NCBI RefSeq assembly: GCF_000189255.1
Contig: NZ_AEVS01000077.1
Location: forward strand, 156,031 to 220,030
Reading direction: 5' to 3'
Length of the DNA stretch: 64,000 nucleotides
DNA from: Vibrio brasiliensis LMG 20546
Lineage (GTDB): Bacteria > Pseudomonadota > Gammaproteobacteria > Enterobacterales > Vibrionaceae
Within the stretch, counting starts at the first letter, position 1; each line of letters starts with the position of its first letter. The notes beneath the pieces are model-generated. The model ran no database searches and was not told where the DNA came from. It saw only the letters and a program-made list of their open reading frames with translations. The translations under genes were made by a program, and so were the position numbers. Positions 1-10,672 of the stretch are shown piece after piece.

Positions 1-345
1 CGGAGTCGCATGCTCGACGGCTAGTTCGGTAATCGCAAGCTCCATCACTTCGCGAGCCTTGATGATCTGCTTAGCTTCTTCTTTCGTTGGTGCAGAGACC
101 ATAGCGCCACGGTTAGGGCGGATGCTAACGACTTGCTCCATCGATAAACGCAGCAGTGCACGACGTATAATGGTACGGCTTACGCTGAAAATCTCAGCTA
201 AGGCTTCTTCGTTAAGCTTTGTTGCTGGTGGCAGACGCTGCTCAAGAATCGCATCAAAGATATGGCAGTAAACCACGTCATCCTGAGTTTGGCCGGCGAC
301 TTTCGTCTTGACGTTTTTCGCCACAGAATTTTTTAGATTTGCCAT
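1..345 (-). CDS. GntR-family transcriptional regulator (partial, N-terminal part)
   Basis: Only the first 115 codons are in the window; the C-terminal part runs off the left edge. The visible part begins MANLKNSVAKN and carries a GntR-type winged helix-turn-helix: an ILEQRLPPATKLNEEALAE stretch, then FSVSRTIIRRAL as recognition helix region, then a wing around SIRPNRGAMV. The start of an all-helical effector domain follows (EEAKQIIKAREVMELA), which is typical of the FadR/FCD subgroup. The ligand and targets cannot be told. The start codon at 343-345 is the only sensible one. Confidence 0.85.
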   Translation of the reverse strand, partial: MANLKNSVAKNVKTKVAGQTQDDVVYCHIFDAILEQRLPPATKLNEEALAEIFSVSRTIIRRALLRLSMEQVVSIRPNRGAMVSAPTKEEAKQIIKAREVMELAITELAVEHATP

Positions 346-547
346 AAGCGGCGTTCACTCTCAAACCATTTATTTCGCTAATAAAACAATCATACTTCAC
401 TTTGTATACATGTGGCTAGTTTCCCTTAGAAAGCTTTGTGACGCCTGTATAGGGAATTGTTAACAAATCGTGTGTCTGGGGTTTGAAAATGCATCGTTAA
501 GATGGTTTACTTCGCCGCCTGTTTATAGATGCTAGATAGAGGTTGTG

Positions 548-1114
548 ATGGAAAGAATAAACGTAGTTGGAACCAGCGGTAGCGGTAAGTCGACATTTTC
601 AGCCCAACTAGCTCGTAAGCTAGACTGTCCTCACATTGAAATGGACCGCCTGTTCTGGAAGCCAAACTGGCAAGAATCGAGTGATGAGGAGTTTTTTGCT
701 CGTCTTGAAGATGAGCTGAGTGGCGCGCGCTGGGTACTGGATGGAAACTACAATCGAACTCGCGATATTAAGTGGCGTGAAGTCGACACTGTGGTTTGGG
801 TTAATTACTCGTTGTGGCGAACAATGTTTCATGCCGTAACCCGGGCGTTAAAGCGCTCTTTATCCGGTAAAGAGTTATGGCCCAATACCGGCAACAAAGA
901 GACACTGAGAAAATCATTTTTTAGTAAAGACTCGATCATTTTGTGGACACTGAGGACTTATCAATCCAATCGCGCTCGGTACGTAGCTGATATGGAGAAT
1001 CCTCAATATCGACATATTCGCTTTGTGACACTGACCAGTCCGGCTGAAGCCAGACGTTTTTTATCTCAGCAGAGTGAAAAAACACGCAGTTCCACAGCAG
1101 ATAAAACATGTTAA
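548..1114 (+). CDS. P-loop NTPase, adenylate-kinase/topology-modulation-like
   Basis: A 188-residue protein with a Walker A motif near its N-terminus (GTSGSGKST, about residues 8-16), followed by IEMDRLFWKPNW and WVLDGNYNRTRD. This is the pattern of the small P-loop kinases annotated as topology modulation (FlaR-like) or adenylate-kinase-related proteins. The substrate is unknown. A GTG lies directly before the ATG at 548; I chose the ATG because AGAGG at 538-542 is well spaced for it. A strong hairpin terminator follows the gene, so it is probably a single transcription unit. Confidence 0.8.
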   Translation: MERINVVGTSGSGKSTFSAQLARKLDCPHIEMDRLFWKPNWQESSDEEFFARLEDELSGARWVLDGNYNRTRDIKWREVDTVVWVNYSLWRTMFHAVTRALKRSLSGKELWPNTGNKETLRKSFFSKDSIILWTLRTYQSNRARYVADMENPQYRHIRFVTLTSPAEARRFLSQQSEKTRSSTADKTC

Positions 1115-1125
1115 TTGCTGACAAC

Positions 1126-1158
1126 AAAAAGCCCGCAACTGTGAAGTGCGGGCTTTAG
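1126..1158. terminator. Rho-independent terminator, probably bidirectional
   Basis: The stem AAAGCCCGCA (1128-1137) pairs with TGCGGGCTTT (1147-1156). It sits between the convergent P-loop gene and the chemoreceptor gene and has A and T runs on its two sides. Confidence 0.85.
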
Positions 1159-1180
1159 ATTTTTGGTGACGAGGTGAAGG

Positions 1181-2842
1181 TTACACTTTAAAGCGTCCTA
1201 CCAAATCGTATAGCTCGTTAGCGCGGTGGTTGAGCTCTTGGCTACCGGCACGGTTTTCGTTAGCCAGTTCGGCTGATTGTGAGCTCTGATCTGAAATCAC
1301 AACGACGCGTTGAGAAATTTCCTGACCAACTAAGCTCTGTTCTTCTGTCGCTGTCGCGATCAGTGAGTTCATATCCATGATGGTACCAATAGACTCCTGG
1401 ATCTGAATCAGGGCTTGCGCTGCAGCATTGGCTTCATCAACCGTGCTTGCCCCGCGTTTCTGGCTCGATTCCATCGCTTTCACTGCATCGTCAGAAGCGG
1501 CTTTAAGCTGCTCGATCATTTGGTGAATTTCGCCAGTACTATCCTGAGTACGGCTGGCAAGTTTACGAACTTCGTCTGCAACGACTGCGAAGCCTCGTCC
1601 TTGTTCACCAGCACGTGCGGCCTCGATAGCAGCGTTTAGTGCAAGCAAGTTAGTTTGCTCAGCGATATCCTGAATGACTTCAAGAGATGAGGAGATGTTT
1701 TGTACATCGCCTTCCAGACGAGAGATAACACCGTTGGCTTGAGAGACTTCTTCAGCCAGGGCTTCGACAGACTGGGCTGCGGAGTTAACGATCTGCTGCG
1801 CCTCTTTAGCATTGTCATCGGCTTCTTTCGCTGATGATGCTGCCTGACTGGCATTGTTAGAAATCTCACTCGCAGTGGTGGTCATTTCTGTCATTGCCGT
1901 TGCGACCTGCTCAGTCTCTTCACGTTGCCCTGAAGCAAGTTCATCTACTTTAGCAGCACGTTGTGACATATTGTTGGTTTCGGATACCACCTGCTGACCA
2001 ACATCGCTAACGCTGGCAATAATCGTCTGCAGGCTGGAAACAAAGGCGTTAAAGTTGCTGCTGAGTTTAGCAAACTCTGGCGCTTTGAAATCATCCATAC
2101 GAGCGGTAAGGTCAGCGTCACCGCTGGCAAATGAGCTGATGGAGTCGTCAAACATCTCTAGTGGTTTCATGATTGTGCGGTTAACAGCAACAGCGAATAC
2201 CGCAACGATACCAGCAATCACTAAACAGAAAATGACGATAGCAGACAAGGTTGTCTGCAGGGCGCTAATCGTAGCGTCTTCCATATCGGCAATGATTGCA
2301 TCAATGTCATCAGTGTAGAAACCAGTGCCAAGCATTAGATCCCATTCAGGAATGAAGATTGAGTAACTCAGCTTTGGAAGTGGTTGGGTTTGACCAGGTT
2401 TAGGGAAGTAGTAGGTGGTGAACTCACCTGTCTTGGCATTGCGGATCAGGTCTTGGATCAGGTAGTTGCCCTGTTTGTCCTGCAGGTTCCAGAAGTTCTC
2501 GCCAATCCCTTTCTCACTTTTACCTTGAACTCTGCGGATGCCTTTAGAATCGTAACCAAATACGTATCCTGATTTGCCGTACTCGAGAGTTTTCAGGGTT
2601 GGGTAAGCCTCTTCAAGAGTTGCCCCTTTTTCGAGGAAAGGTTCGATCGCTGATTTAGCCATTTGAAGGTAGTTCCTCAACTCTGCCTTCTTCATGTTCA
2701 TTAAATTAGCGCGAGTAACCTCAATTTGTTGTTCATTCAGTTCAGTGGTTTTCATATAGGTAAAGCTAAGCATACCTAATGCGATAACTAGCAGCGGAAC
2801 CAGTGCCAAAATATATAAGCGGCTACGAATTGTAAGACTCAT
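1181..2842 (-). CDS. methyl-accepting chemotaxis protein with Cache sensor
   Basis: A 553-residue chemoreceptor. It has a first membrane segment (about residues 9-29), a periplasmic single-Cache (sCache_2-like) region containing [13 protein letters not shown] and a second block ending [13 protein letters not shown], a second membrane segment (about 195-218), a HAMP linker and the cytoplasmic signalling hairpin with [20 protein letters not shown]. It should pass ligand binding in the periplasm to CheA/CheW. The ligand is unknown, although Cache sensors commonly bind small organic acids or amino acids. The frame stays open upstream to 2905, but the ATG at 2842 has a good AGGA site and begins the usual short cytoplasmic lead, so I start there. 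Confidence 0.93.
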   Translation of the reverse strand: MSLTIRSRLYILALVPLLVIALGMLSFTYMKTTELNEQQIEVTRANLMNMKKAELRNYLQMAKSAIEPFLEKGATLEEAYPTLKTLEYGKSGYVFGYDSKGIRRVQGKSEKGIGENFWNLQDKQGNYLIQDLIRNAKTGEFTTYYFPKPGQTQPLPKLSYSIFIPEWDLMLGTGFYTDDIDAIIADMEDATISALQTTLSAIVIFCLVIAGIVAVFAVAVNRTIMKPLEMFDDSISSFASGDADLTARMDDFKAPEFAKLSSNFNAFVSSLQTIIASVSDVGQQVVSETNNMSQRAAKVDELASGQREETEQVATAMTEMTTTASEISNNASQAASSAKEADDNAKEAQQIVNSAAQSVEALAEEVSQANGVISRLEGDVQNISSSLEVIQDIAEQTNLLALNAAIEAARAGEQGRGFAVVADEVRKLASRTQDSTGEIHQMIEQLKAASDDAVKAMESSQKRGASTVDEANAAAQALIQIQESIGTIMDMNSLIATATEEQSLVGQEISQRVVVISDQSSQSAELANENRAGSQELNHRANELYDLVGRFKV

Positions 2843-3039
2843 ACAAACATCCTGTTTTAGTAATAATAGCGTCCTTATCTTTAAGCGAGCGTATGTAACG
2901 TTCACTCAGATAAAGAGCCTGGTTATTGGAATCATGCGTGTAGACCAAAAGTTTATCTTATAAGATTAGCCAATTTATCGGCTCAGGACTGTGAATCTTG
3001 AGGTGTTTGCTGACACTAGTTATTAGACATTAGTACAAT

Positions 3040-3426
3040 CTATCGAGAACATTGACCGTTGTCGCAGTAACTCTTTCCTGTCAACCACTTAGACCAACGG
3101 TATCGATTGCGGGCAAAGCTGATATAAATAGAGTCAGCGAACAGGCGAATACTAGGCCAACGGAGGGGAGCGTAGATCCAGCCTTTACCAACTAGCGTCC
3201 AGGCACGATAGGTGACGTCTAAGCCCAACAGCAAAGTCTGCTGATCATCTATTGCATGCAGAATTTGAGATGCTTTGAGTGGATCAATTGAAGGATAATT
3301 CTCGATTTCTGGTTGTTGAATATCGACCAGTTTTAAAGCCCTATCATGGTCATGGAGAGAGAGTTTACTCATCTCCATAACGCATAGTGGACAACGGCCA
3401 TCGTAGAAAATGGTTAGTTTAGTCAT
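3040..3426 (-). CDS. DCC-family (DUF393) thiol-disulfide oxidoreductase-like protein
   Basis: A 128-residue protein beginning MTKLTIFYDGRCPLCVMEM. The FYDGxCPLC motif with its CxxC pair defines the DCC/DUF393 (YuxK-like) family, which has a thioredoxin-like fold. Its physiological role is not known. A GTG start five codons upstream is possible, but AGAGG lies eight bases before the ATG at 3426 and inside the longer form, so I prefer the shorter form. It is followed within about 35 bp, in the same direction after the DUF4344 gene, so the two may be cotranscribed. Confidence 0.8.
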   Translation of the reverse strand: MTKLTIFYDGRCPLCVMEMSKLSLHDHDRALKLVDIQQPEIENYPSIDPLKASQILHAIDDQQTLLLGLDVTYRAWTLVGKGWIYAPLRWPSIRLFADSIYISFARNRYRWSKWLTGKSYCDNGQCSR

Positions 3427-3461
3427 AGTTATACCTCTCACTTTCTACGCTTAGGCAATCA

Positions 3462-4232
3462 TTACTGATCAGTCGTCTCTACATTTAGGTAGCTGTGCCA
3501 GTTTTGCGCCACAGTTTGATACTGATAAATACAGAAGTCTTTTCGATCGGCCAGGTAGTCATTCTCTACTTCATCGAGCAGACCTTTATGTTTCTCCGGG
3601 TTACTTCCGTATACCAGGCACAGGGTTGAGAAGTAGCGTTGCAGGTCAAAGCTGTGTTCATCAATGTACTCGCCAAAATCGTAATAGTCGGGACGATCTT
3701 CCGATTCAAAGGCAAACATATCTGCGGCACTGATCGCGGCGTCTTCACCGTTCTCGACGTACTCAATCATCATCAGCGCTGCAAAATTATCGACGGCATC
3801 TTCCTCTTTACCGAGAATAGGGATGTTCTGATCGGCAATGTAGGCGTGTCCTGCTTCATGCAGTAGGGTGTGCAGCACGGTATCAATGGCTCCTGCTTGC
3901 GCGCTCTTACCATACTTCTTGTCGTATTCATTTTTCTTAAAGTAATCCAGAGCCTGCTGGTAGAACTCATACGGCATCTGTACCTGATGTAGCTCAGGAT
4001 CGTAAAGAGGACCTTGGTCGCCACCATACTCAATGGTTAAGGTTTTTCTAAAAGGAAAAAGGCTCTCAGAAAGATCAACCAAGGTTTGGTTTACGCCGCT
4101 CTGTTCAATATCAGACTTAGCCGTTTTCTCAACCTGATTTTGTGGTTCAAGATAGCGAATAACGACACTGTCTGAATCAGCAAAAGCGCTGGCTGACAGC
4201 AGTAGCGAAGGAAGCAATACCCGCAAAAACAT
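3462..4232 (-). CDS. secreted DUF4344-type putative metallopeptidase
   Basis: A 256-residue protein with an N-terminal signal peptide (MFLRVLLPSLLLSASAFA). The core has an HEAGH zinc-binding motif (HExxH) in HTLLHEAGHAYIADQNIPILGKEEDAVDN, and the Glu/Asp of EEDAVDNFA is a plausible third ligand. This matches the DUF4344 family of predicted metallopeptidases. It should be exported to the periplasm or beyond. No substrate is known. It lies upstream of the DCC-family gene in the same orientation with a short gap. Confidence 0.8.
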   Translation of the reverse strand: MFLRVLLPSLLLSASAFADSDSVVIRYLEPQNQVEKTAKSDIEQSGVNQTLVDLSESLFPFRKTLTIEYGGDQGPLYDPELHQVQMPYEFYQQALDYFKKNEYDKKYGKSAQAGAIDTVLHTLLHEAGHAYIADQNIPILGKEEDAVDNFAALMMIEYVENGEDAAISAADMFAFESEDRPDYYDFGEYIDEHSFDLQRYFSTLCLVYGSNPEKHKGLLDEVENDYLADRKDFCIYQYQTVAQNWHSYLNVETTDQ

Positions 4233-4458
4233 AACAAATCCTTATTACTGTGTGAGTTATATAAACCTCCTTAATAGTGACATAAAAATGACCTCTTAGC
4301 TGCTGTTAGCGAAGAGCTGTTTGATACCGATGATAAAATCGGTTGAAAAAGCGCGTTATTGCCAAGATGAAAATTAAAATCAGTGATTATAATTAGGGCT
4401 CAGGGTGAGGCTTATGCTACACTCGCCGCCCTTTTCTGTTTCGATGAGATAAACAACC

Positions 4459-4815
4459 ATGAGCCTAAAGAAAGAACTGCAAAACCTACATAACCGTCTA
4501 GATGCTTGTCATCGTAAACTGGATGCAGCGAAAGGCCGTGGCGATCAGGAAATGATTTCGAAGTTTACTGATGAAATCGAAAAGCTGAACAAGAAAGTAA
4601 GCTCAATGAAGCACAAGCAGCAATACGACATCAACAAAGAGCGTAAGAGCTTACTGGATATGCCATTCTCTCGTGAAATCACGAAAGCAGAACAGGCAGA
4701 TATGGGCAAGCTGAAGAAATCAGTGAAAGGCCTGGTTGTGGTTCACCCAATGACTAAACTGGGTAAAGAGCTACGAATCCAAGTGATGACAGGTTACGCA
4801 CCGAAGAAGTTCTAA
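4459..4815 (+). CDS. yibL: YibL-family ribosome-associated protein
   Basis: A 118-residue, highly charged protein beginning MSLKKELQNLHNRLDACHRKLDAAKGRGD. A predicted coiled coil covers the first half (about residues 1-60), and a conserved C-terminal patch includes VVVHPMTKLGKELRIQVMTGYAPKKF. This is the YibL family, reported to associate with ribosomes. The exact role is unclear. It is monocistronic: a strong terminator follows within 20 bp, and the upstream region of about 220 bp is shared with the divergent DUF4344 gene. Confidence 0.85.
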   Translation: MSLKKELQNLHNRLDACHRKLDAAKGRGDQEMISKFTDEIEKLNKKVSSMKHKQQYDINKERKSLLDMPFSREITKAEQADMGKLKKSVKGLVVVHPMTKLGKELRIQVMTGYAPKKF

Positions 4816-4833
4816 TACTTCAATGAATCCAAT

Positions 4834-4860
4834 AAAAAAGCGCCTGATGGCGCTTTTTTA
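4834..4860. terminator. Rho-independent terminator after yibL
   Basis: The stem AAAAAAGCGCC (4834-4844) pairs with GGCGCTTTTTT (4849-4859) around a TGAT loop. It can also serve the convergent phosphatase gene. Confidence 0.9.
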
Positions 4861-4886
4861 GTTTATGTGCGAACGCTTTTTTACCG

Positions 4887-7793
4887 TTAACGAGCGGATG
4901 TAATATCAAGTTTGTCGAGTAGAGACGGGAACCCCCAGCCATTTTCGCCTTCGACAACCTGCTCGCCAGTTAAATACTCAAACAAGGTCGGTGCTAAAGA
5001 ACCGTTAGCCTCTGATTGTAGAGGTGTTGCTGCATCGCCAATCGGGGTTCCCCAAAAGCCTATGAAGGCATCTTTCTCTAAGTAGCTTTCACCTGCATGT
5101 CGCCCGGGAACCTTAGTGTTATAGCCAATGCCTTCTCGTGGAAACAGGTTAATGGTTCCCGCCCTGTCTTCTGCGTAAAGCTGGGCCAGCTGAACGACAG
5201 AGTCCGGCTTAGGGGTATACTGAGTCAGCTCTCGCCACTGCTGCGCGTTACACCAGGTTTGACTATCGGTTGGACTCGCGCGGTCGAGACATTTATCGAT
5301 CAGATTTGCGAAGCGCTGTAGGTCAATATCATTTGGTGTTGAGAGATAAGGGTTGAGGGATTTCGCCTCAAGAAGTTGAACTCTGGTGTGGTCGCCTTGA
5401 ATTGCACCGTAGTAGTAGCGATCGCCTTGTTTGATGACTTGCTCGTCGTATCTTGCACCATCACGAGTTGCAACCAGTCGGATTTGGCACTGCTCTTCAT
5501 TACACCCTTGTTCACGAACGACCATATAATCCAATGAATCACCCAGATAGTTAAGTGACTGAGCAATAATGTCGACAGTCTGCCCTTGTTGTGCATGGAT
5601 AGGCTGCCAGTTTGTGAGCTCTTGATAGACAGGTTGAGTAGTCCAGCCCTGACCGGAGTTAAACAGGTCAAACATAAAGTTTCCGCCCGCAGTTGAAGCA
5701 ACCACAACATCGGTACCTTTATTACTCGGGTAGTTTAAAGCATTAGTAATTTTCGGCCCTTCACCTTCGTCAGAAGAGATTTTCTTAATGACTAATGGAT
5801 AGCCTAATTTATCCTCTAGCGGTTCAAAGATGACCTTTTCAGGATTGAGAGTATAGTAAACTGGCGCCAGACCATGGTCTCCAGCCATTCCCCAAAGCGT
5901 CTGGTCATAGATGCCAGCCTCTTTGTAGCTTTGTTCAACTCGGCTGATCCAGTAATCCAGTCGGTTGAGTTCGCCACTTGGCATAATGATTTCATCACTG
6001 AATGGACCGACAAAGTGCGCGAAGTGATCAGGCCAAGGGTTGTAGATTAAGGTAAAGTCAGGCATGCCCTGACTATCTAATTTGCTGTAGGCGGAGATAT
6101 CTTGTTCTATCTTCCATTTACGTGTCAGCTTGGTATAGAAGTCCCACCCGGGGATCTGCTGATAAGCTTGAATGTTATCAATCAGAGACTGACGCAGCTT
6201 GGTGAGAGTAGTTTCCACTTTAGCTCGCTCATCGAGTTCCCTCAGACAGCGTTTCTCGCCAAAATCTCTTAGTGCTTCACCCGCACCCAGGTTGACCAAA
6301 CCGTCATAGCTGGTGTGAGCATTCCAATCATACTGAGCGTTGCAGTTAAGGGTCTTTAAGTGAACAAGGCGATCAAACATGGTTTGCACCTTGTTGGCTT
6401 GCATTAACCGGTCGAGCTGTAAGGCATCATTGCCAAAGAAGTAGTAAGCGCGATCTTCATGGCGATCGACAAAGTGGAAATTAGGGATGCCTGTCCCTTG
6501 TTCGCCAGACACTTTCGCCCCCGTTTTTATAATAGGTAAGTTACGGACGCTGATGGTTGGTGTAGACGAGATCCCTACACGGGCAATAGAAGGCGTATGT
6601 TGCTTATAGAGCCGTTTAAAAAAGGGCAGATAGTAAGGATCACGATAAGTTTGCTCAGAAAGAATCTGTAAGAAGCGAACATCTTGCTGGTGCTCTGGAC
6701 TTGACGTCGCAAGCGGTGAGTTGAGCTGTTGGTGATTCACGTGGCGACTGTAGGCATGCGAGATAAAGGGCTTGTTTGGGTCGACCAGTCCTTCAATCAA
6801 CCCTTGCTGAAGGCCATCTACTGTAATTTGAACAGCGAAGCGTCTCTCCTGCTGAGACTGCAGAAACTCGATTGCCTGCTTTGGCTCATCATCAAAGGCA
6901 TTTTGCAGCCAGTCGTTGAGGCGTTGTTGCCTCTCATCCTGATAGACGAACTGGCGATAGGCTTTAAGTACGTTGAGGCGCACAAAATCAATCAGAGTGA
7001 CGGTCAATGCTTGAGCTTTGTTGTTTGGCACCTTCGCACGTGAAGGCTCGCCATCGGCTACGATGGCTAGCACGGCGTTTTTCATCTCACCTTCATCCAT
7101 CCCATTGGCGGTTTGGAGGAGGATGTTGACAACAATAGGCTGAATCTTTGCCACCAGAGCGAGATCTTCCTTTGAGTCAGTTAGGTAGGTGTACTGATCA
7201 GGAAGATACTCCATATCCTGCCACTCACCAATCTGAATCAGGGCATCATAGACAGTAACCATGGCGGCGATGAAATTGCCGTCGATCTTCAAGCCTTCTT
7301 GATGCGCCTGGTCTTTAGCGTGTTTTTTCTCTTCAGGCTGGTGCTGTGGATCGAGTTGAAACAGAGAATGCTCAAATCCCTTGAGGGCTTGCTGGTCATA
7401 GACAGTTGCAAGATAGGCTTTGAACTTATCGCCGCTCTCAATGCCTGTATATCGGTCATAAAACTGATACAGGAAGTAGCCAAGTGGAATCGAGTAGGTC
7501 GGGTCTGCAAGCTGCCCCATCACTCTTGCCTTAGTATCCGCGTCTAGCGGTAAGGTCAGCAGATAAGTTTCGAGTGTCATCCCACCGATAGTGAACAGAG
7601 CCATGTCGCGTGAAAAACGAGTTGAATAGGAAAGTGAGTTGACGATTTGGTTCTTGAGAACTTGTGATGAGTTAAACAGCCCACCAACAAGTGGTGTGTT
7701 GCCCACATCGGCAAAGCTAGAAGCTGAGAGGGTTCCCGCCAGGGCAAGAGAAAGAGTTGTCGCTTTGAACCAAGTCATTGATATTATTCTCAT
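4887..7793 (-). CDS. large exported alkaline-phosphatase-superfamily phosphodiesterase-like protein
   Basis: A 968-residue protein with a signal peptide (SLALAGTLSASSFADV near residues 13-28). The C-terminal half shows metal-binding motifs of the alkaline phosphatase / type I phosphodiesterase superfamily: GTGIPNFHF, IYNPWPDHFAHFVGP, GMAGDHGLAPV and, near the end, PGRHAGE. The N-terminal 350 residues are helical and not recognisable. It probably hydrolyses a phosphate ester in the periplasm, substrate unknown. Two in-frame ATGs (7793 and 7778) are possible starts; neither has a clearly better ribosome site. It is followed by the yibL terminator and reads away from malT's end. Confidence 0.8.
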   Translation of the reverse strand: MRIISMTWFKATTLSLALAGTLSASSFADVGNTPLVGGLFNSSQVLKNQIVNSLSYSTRFSRDMALFTIGGMTLETYLLTLPLDADTKARVMGQLADPTYSIPLGYFLYQFYDRYTGIESGDKFKAYLATVYDQQALKGFEHSLFQLDPQHQPEEKKHAKDQAHQEGLKIDGNFIAAMVTVYDALIQIGEWQDMEYLPDQYTYLTDSKEDLALVAKIQPIVVNILLQTANGMDEGEMKNAVLAIVADGEPSRAKVPNNKAQALTVTLIDFVRLNVLKAYRQFVYQDERQQRLNDWLQNAFDDEPKQAIEFLQSQQERRFAVQITVDGLQQGLIEGLVDPNKPFISHAYSRHVNHQQLNSPLATSSPEHQQDVRFLQILSEQTYRDPYYLPFFKRLYKQHTPSIARVGISSTPTISVRNLPIIKTGAKVSGEQGTGIPNFHFVDRHEDRAYYFFGNDALQLDRLMQANKVQTMFDRLVHLKTLNCNAQYDWNAHTSYDGLVNLGAGEALRDFGEKRCLRELDERAKVETTLTKLRQSLIDNIQAYQQIPGWDFYTKLTRKWKIEQDISAYSKLDSQGMPDFTLIYNPWPDHFAHFVGPFSDEIIMPSGELNRLDYWISRVEQSYKEAGIYDQTLWGMAGDHGLAPVYYTLNPEKVIFEPLEDKLGYPLVIKKISSDEGEGPKITNALNYPSNKGTDVVVASTAGGNFMFDLFNSGQGWTTQPVYQELTNWQPIHAQQGQTVDIIAQSLNYLGDSLDYMVVREQGCNEEQCQIRLVATRDGARYDEQVIKQGDRYYYGAIQGDHTRVQLLEAKSLNPYLSTPNDIDLQRFANLIDKCLDRASPTDSQTWCNAQQWRELTQYTPKPDSVVQLAQLYAEDRAGTINLFPREGIGYNTKVPGRHAGESYLEKDAFIGFWGTPIGDAATPLQSEANGSLAPTLFEYLTGEQVVEGENGWGFPSLLDKLDITSAR

Positions 7794-7922
7794 TCATTCC
7801 ATTAGACAGATACATTTTGGCATTAATTGTTCAGAGTGCAAGCATAGCTGCGACTGATTTGCTGACAGGCGCTACGGCGATGAGACTCTATCAATTGGTA
7901 GAGAGATGGATGCGCAAACAAA

Positions 7923-7949
7923 AACAGCCGACTTAAACAGTCGGCTGTT
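7923..7949 (-). terminator. Rho-independent terminator of malT
   Basis: Arms AACAGCCGACT (7923-7933) and AGTCGGCTGTT (7939-7949) form a perfect 11-bp stem. Reading on the minus strand, the stem is followed by a T-rich run, so it terminates malT transcription. Confidence 0.88.
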
Positions 7950-7963
7950 GGTAACACTTAGGA

Positions 7964-10672
7964 CTAGTAGCCCATCAATTGCAGTAGATTTTCTGCGGTT
8001 TTGACCGCTTCTTTTCGGTTAGCAATATTAAGCTTTTGGTACAAGTTACGGATGTGCGTTTTGATCGTTGTTCCTGCAACATCCAGCTCTTGCGCAATCT
8101 GTTCGTTGCTGAAGCCTGAGTAGATTAAACCAAGCACTTGCCACTCACGTTGAGTTAGTGGACTGGTGCGAACCAACTCTGGAATATTCGGGTGGTTGAC
8201 CAGCTTCTCAACAAACTCTTCATCGAAATGAACTGAGCTACTGCGTTGAGTGGTTGAGATATCTTTGAGTAGCTGTTGTGCGCGGTGACGTTCCAGATCG
8301 CCAAGCTCATTTTTGTGGTTCAGCTTCTCTAAGATATGACCGACTTTAGCGCCATCGACCAGGAAGTTACCTAACATTCCGGTCTGATTGGTTAGCGCCA
8401 GAGCCTGCTTCAACTTATCGCGGGCACTCTCTTCGTCATCTTGTGAAATAGCCAGAACCGAAGCCACGATCAGGTTGCGATTGGTATCAGTAAGGAGCTC
8501 GTTTTCCTCGGCCTGCTGCTGAAGGAAGTCTAACGTCTCACTCGCCTGTTGATACTGACCGAGAATGATTTGCGCGCGCGCAATATTACGCCACTGAAGT
8601 TGAGTAAAGTGGTTACATGCATGTTCAGGCTTAACCGTTGTTTCCAACCACTGTTTGATTGACTCGTGATCGCCGCGAGCCTGCCAGAATAGGATCAGAG
8701 AGAGCGAGGCGTTGGCAGTCCAGTCAACGTGATAGGTAGATTGTTTGAGTAAGTGAACAATCTGCTCGATAAACTTACCTGCCTTATCCAGCTCGCCTCG
8801 GCCAATCGCGATACGTGCCAGCATTGAGTAGCTATGTAAGTGCTTACTCGGGCTGTGGTTACCAAGGATATCCAGACCTTTATAGGCACACTCTTCAGCT
8901 TCATCAAGACGGTTCCAGCACCAAAGGATTTGAGCGCGAACACGAAGTAAGAATTCGTGCAGCGGAACCTGTTGCAGTTGCTGCTCTTCAATCAGTTTGA
9001 AGGCGTTATCCTGAACTTCATACGCTGCCTGTACATAACCCTGAGCAATAAGAATCTCACTCTGCTGAAGCATTGCCCAAAGCGCTTGATGGTAGACCTG
9101 ATACTGGCGCGCGAGTTTCTCAGTCTGCTGCATCATCGGCAGGGCACGACTTAGATGACCGAGAACGTGGTTTACTTCACCCACAACCGAAGTCGCAACA
9201 ATGCGGCTACGATAGACCGTGCTATCCAGTTGGCTTAGCGCCAGTTCTGCAAGCTCCAGCGCTTGCTCTGGTTCGTTGCGGTTAATGGCTACCTGAGCGC
9301 GAAGGGCATTGAATTCACCCTGCTCTTTGGTGCTCAGAACAACATTCAGCTTGCTCATCTCCTGGTCTGCTTTTGACAGCAGGTCACCTACATCGTTGTA
9401 GCGGTGTTGACTCTGAGCCAGCCAGGCTTGAAGCATACATAGCTTAGGCTCGCTGTAGAGCTGTTCTACGGTGAGTGAGTTAATCGCCTTTTCCAGCGTT
9501 TGTAGCTCACCACCATTAAACATCTTCCAGCCATACTGAGTCAGGATATCAGCGGTCAATTGACTGTCTTTTGCTTCCTGAGCATGACGCAGAGCCTGAT
9601 GTGGCGAAGAGAGTTTTAACCACGCCTTGGCTGCCGCATGGTGCAGTTGTTTCTCTTGCTGAGGAATCCTCGCACTGCGTTCGTGAGCAAGGAACTCGGC
9701 AAACAGGTTGTGGAAGCGGTACCAGTTTTGCTCTCCCTCAAGAGGGTGAATAAACAGGCCGAATCGGTTGAGGGATTCGATCATACTCAACGCGTCTTCT
9801 CGCTGAGTCAGTTCAGACACTAGCTGATCATTAAAATGATCAAGGACGGAACACTGCAGCAAGAACTGGCGGGTCTCAGTATCTAACAGGTCGAACACTT
9901 CTTCGATCAGGTAATCCCAAAGATGAGCGTGATTGAACTGCGAGAAAGATTCCGCGGATTGAGCGAGAGTTTTGTGTTGATGCTGAGCTTGCAGAGCGAT
10001 CAACTGAAGTGCTGAAGGCCAGCCCTCAACATAGTTACGCAGGTTAGTCGCGGTGGTGTCATCAATACCATCGGCGATGCGCTGATTGAAGAATCGCGTT
10101 GTTTCTTCTGTATCAAATGCCAGCATCTCGTCGCCAATTTCGATCATCAGGTCACGAACGCGCAGGTTAGCAGTGCCCAAAGGTGGCGCAGCACGACTGG
10201 TCACAACCAGTGTCAGGTTGTCTGGCATATGCTTGAGGAAAAAGCGCATAGCTTCGTGAATTTCGTCATCAGAAATCAGGTGATAGTCGTCCAGTACCAG
10301 ATAGCATTCCTGATGGAAATTGGACATTTCAGTGAAAACTTCGCCGAACAGGGAGTGAAGTGAGGAGAATTGACGCTTTTCGGCAAGCTTTTGTGAATTA
10401 GGACAGCTGCCGTCGGTTGCTTTATTGAGAGCCTGAAGCAGGTAGTTCATAAAACGAAACGAGTCGTTGTCACTCTCATCGATACTGTACCAACCGACAT
10501 GAGATTTGTCGGAGAGCCACTGAGCTGCCATGGTGGTTTTACCATAGCCAGCTGGAGAGCGTAGTAGTACCAGTTTATAGAATGGCGCCTGCTGAAGCAG
10601 ATCTAATACCCTTGGTCGTACGATAGCGTTATGCAAGCGACCCGGACGCGTTAATTTCGAAGGAATCCACAT
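7964..10672 (-). CDS. malT: MalT, ATP- and maltotriose-dependent activator of maltose genes
   Basis: A 902-residue STAND-class regulator. It begins [20 protein letters not shown], closely resembling the start of E. coli MalT. Walker A is at about residues 39-47 (SPAGYGKTT), a Walker-B-like LVLDDYHLI follows, the middle is a long TPR-like helical sensor region, and the last 64 residues are a LuxR-type helix-turn-helix ([12 protein letters not shown] ... [14 protein letters not shown]). The open frame continues 20 codons upstream, but MWIPSKL is the family start. In E. coli MalT is switched on by ATP plus maltotriose. Here it is divergent from malP-malQ, its expected targets. Confidence 0.96.
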   Translation of the reverse strand: MWIPSKLTRPGRLHNAIVRPRVLDLLQQAPFYKLVLLRSPAGYGKTTMAAQWLSDKSHVGWYSIDESDNDSFRFMNYLLQALNKATDGSCPNSQKLAEKRQFSSLHSLFGEVFTEMSNFHQECYLVLDDYHLISDDEIHEAMRFFLKHMPDNLTLVVTSRAAPPLGTANLRVRDLMIEIGDEMLAFDTEETTRFFNQRIADGIDDTTATNLRNYVEGWPSALQLIALQAQHQHKTLAQSAESFSQFNHAHLWDYLIEEVFDLLDTETRQFLLQCSVLDHFNDQLVSELTQREDALSMIESLNRFGLFIHPLEGEQNWYRFHNLFAEFLAHERSARIPQQEKQLHHAAAKAWLKLSSPHQALRHAQEAKDSQLTADILTQYGWKMFNGGELQTLEKAINSLTVEQLYSEPKLCMLQAWLAQSQHRYNDVGDLLSKADQEMSKLNVVLSTKEQGEFNALRAQVAINRNEPEQALELAELALSQLDSTVYRSRIVATSVVGEVNHVLGHLSRALPMMQQTEKLARQYQVYHQALWAMLQQSEILIAQGYVQAAYEVQDNAFKLIEEQQLQQVPLHEFLLRVRAQILWCWNRLDEAEECAYKGLDILGNHSPSKHLHSYSMLARIAIGRGELDKAGKFIEQIVHLLKQSTYHVDWTANASLSLILFWQARGDHESIKQWLETTVKPEHACNHFTQLQWRNIARAQIILGQYQQASETLDFLQQQAEENELLTDTNRNLIVASVLAISQDDEESARDKLKQALALTNQTGMLGNFLVDGAKVGHILEKLNHKNELGDLERHRAQQLLKDISTTQRSSSVHFDEEFVEKLVNHPNIPELVRTSPLTQREWQVLGLIYSGFSNEQIAQELDVAGTTIKTHIRNLYQKLNIANRKEAVKTAENLLQLMGY

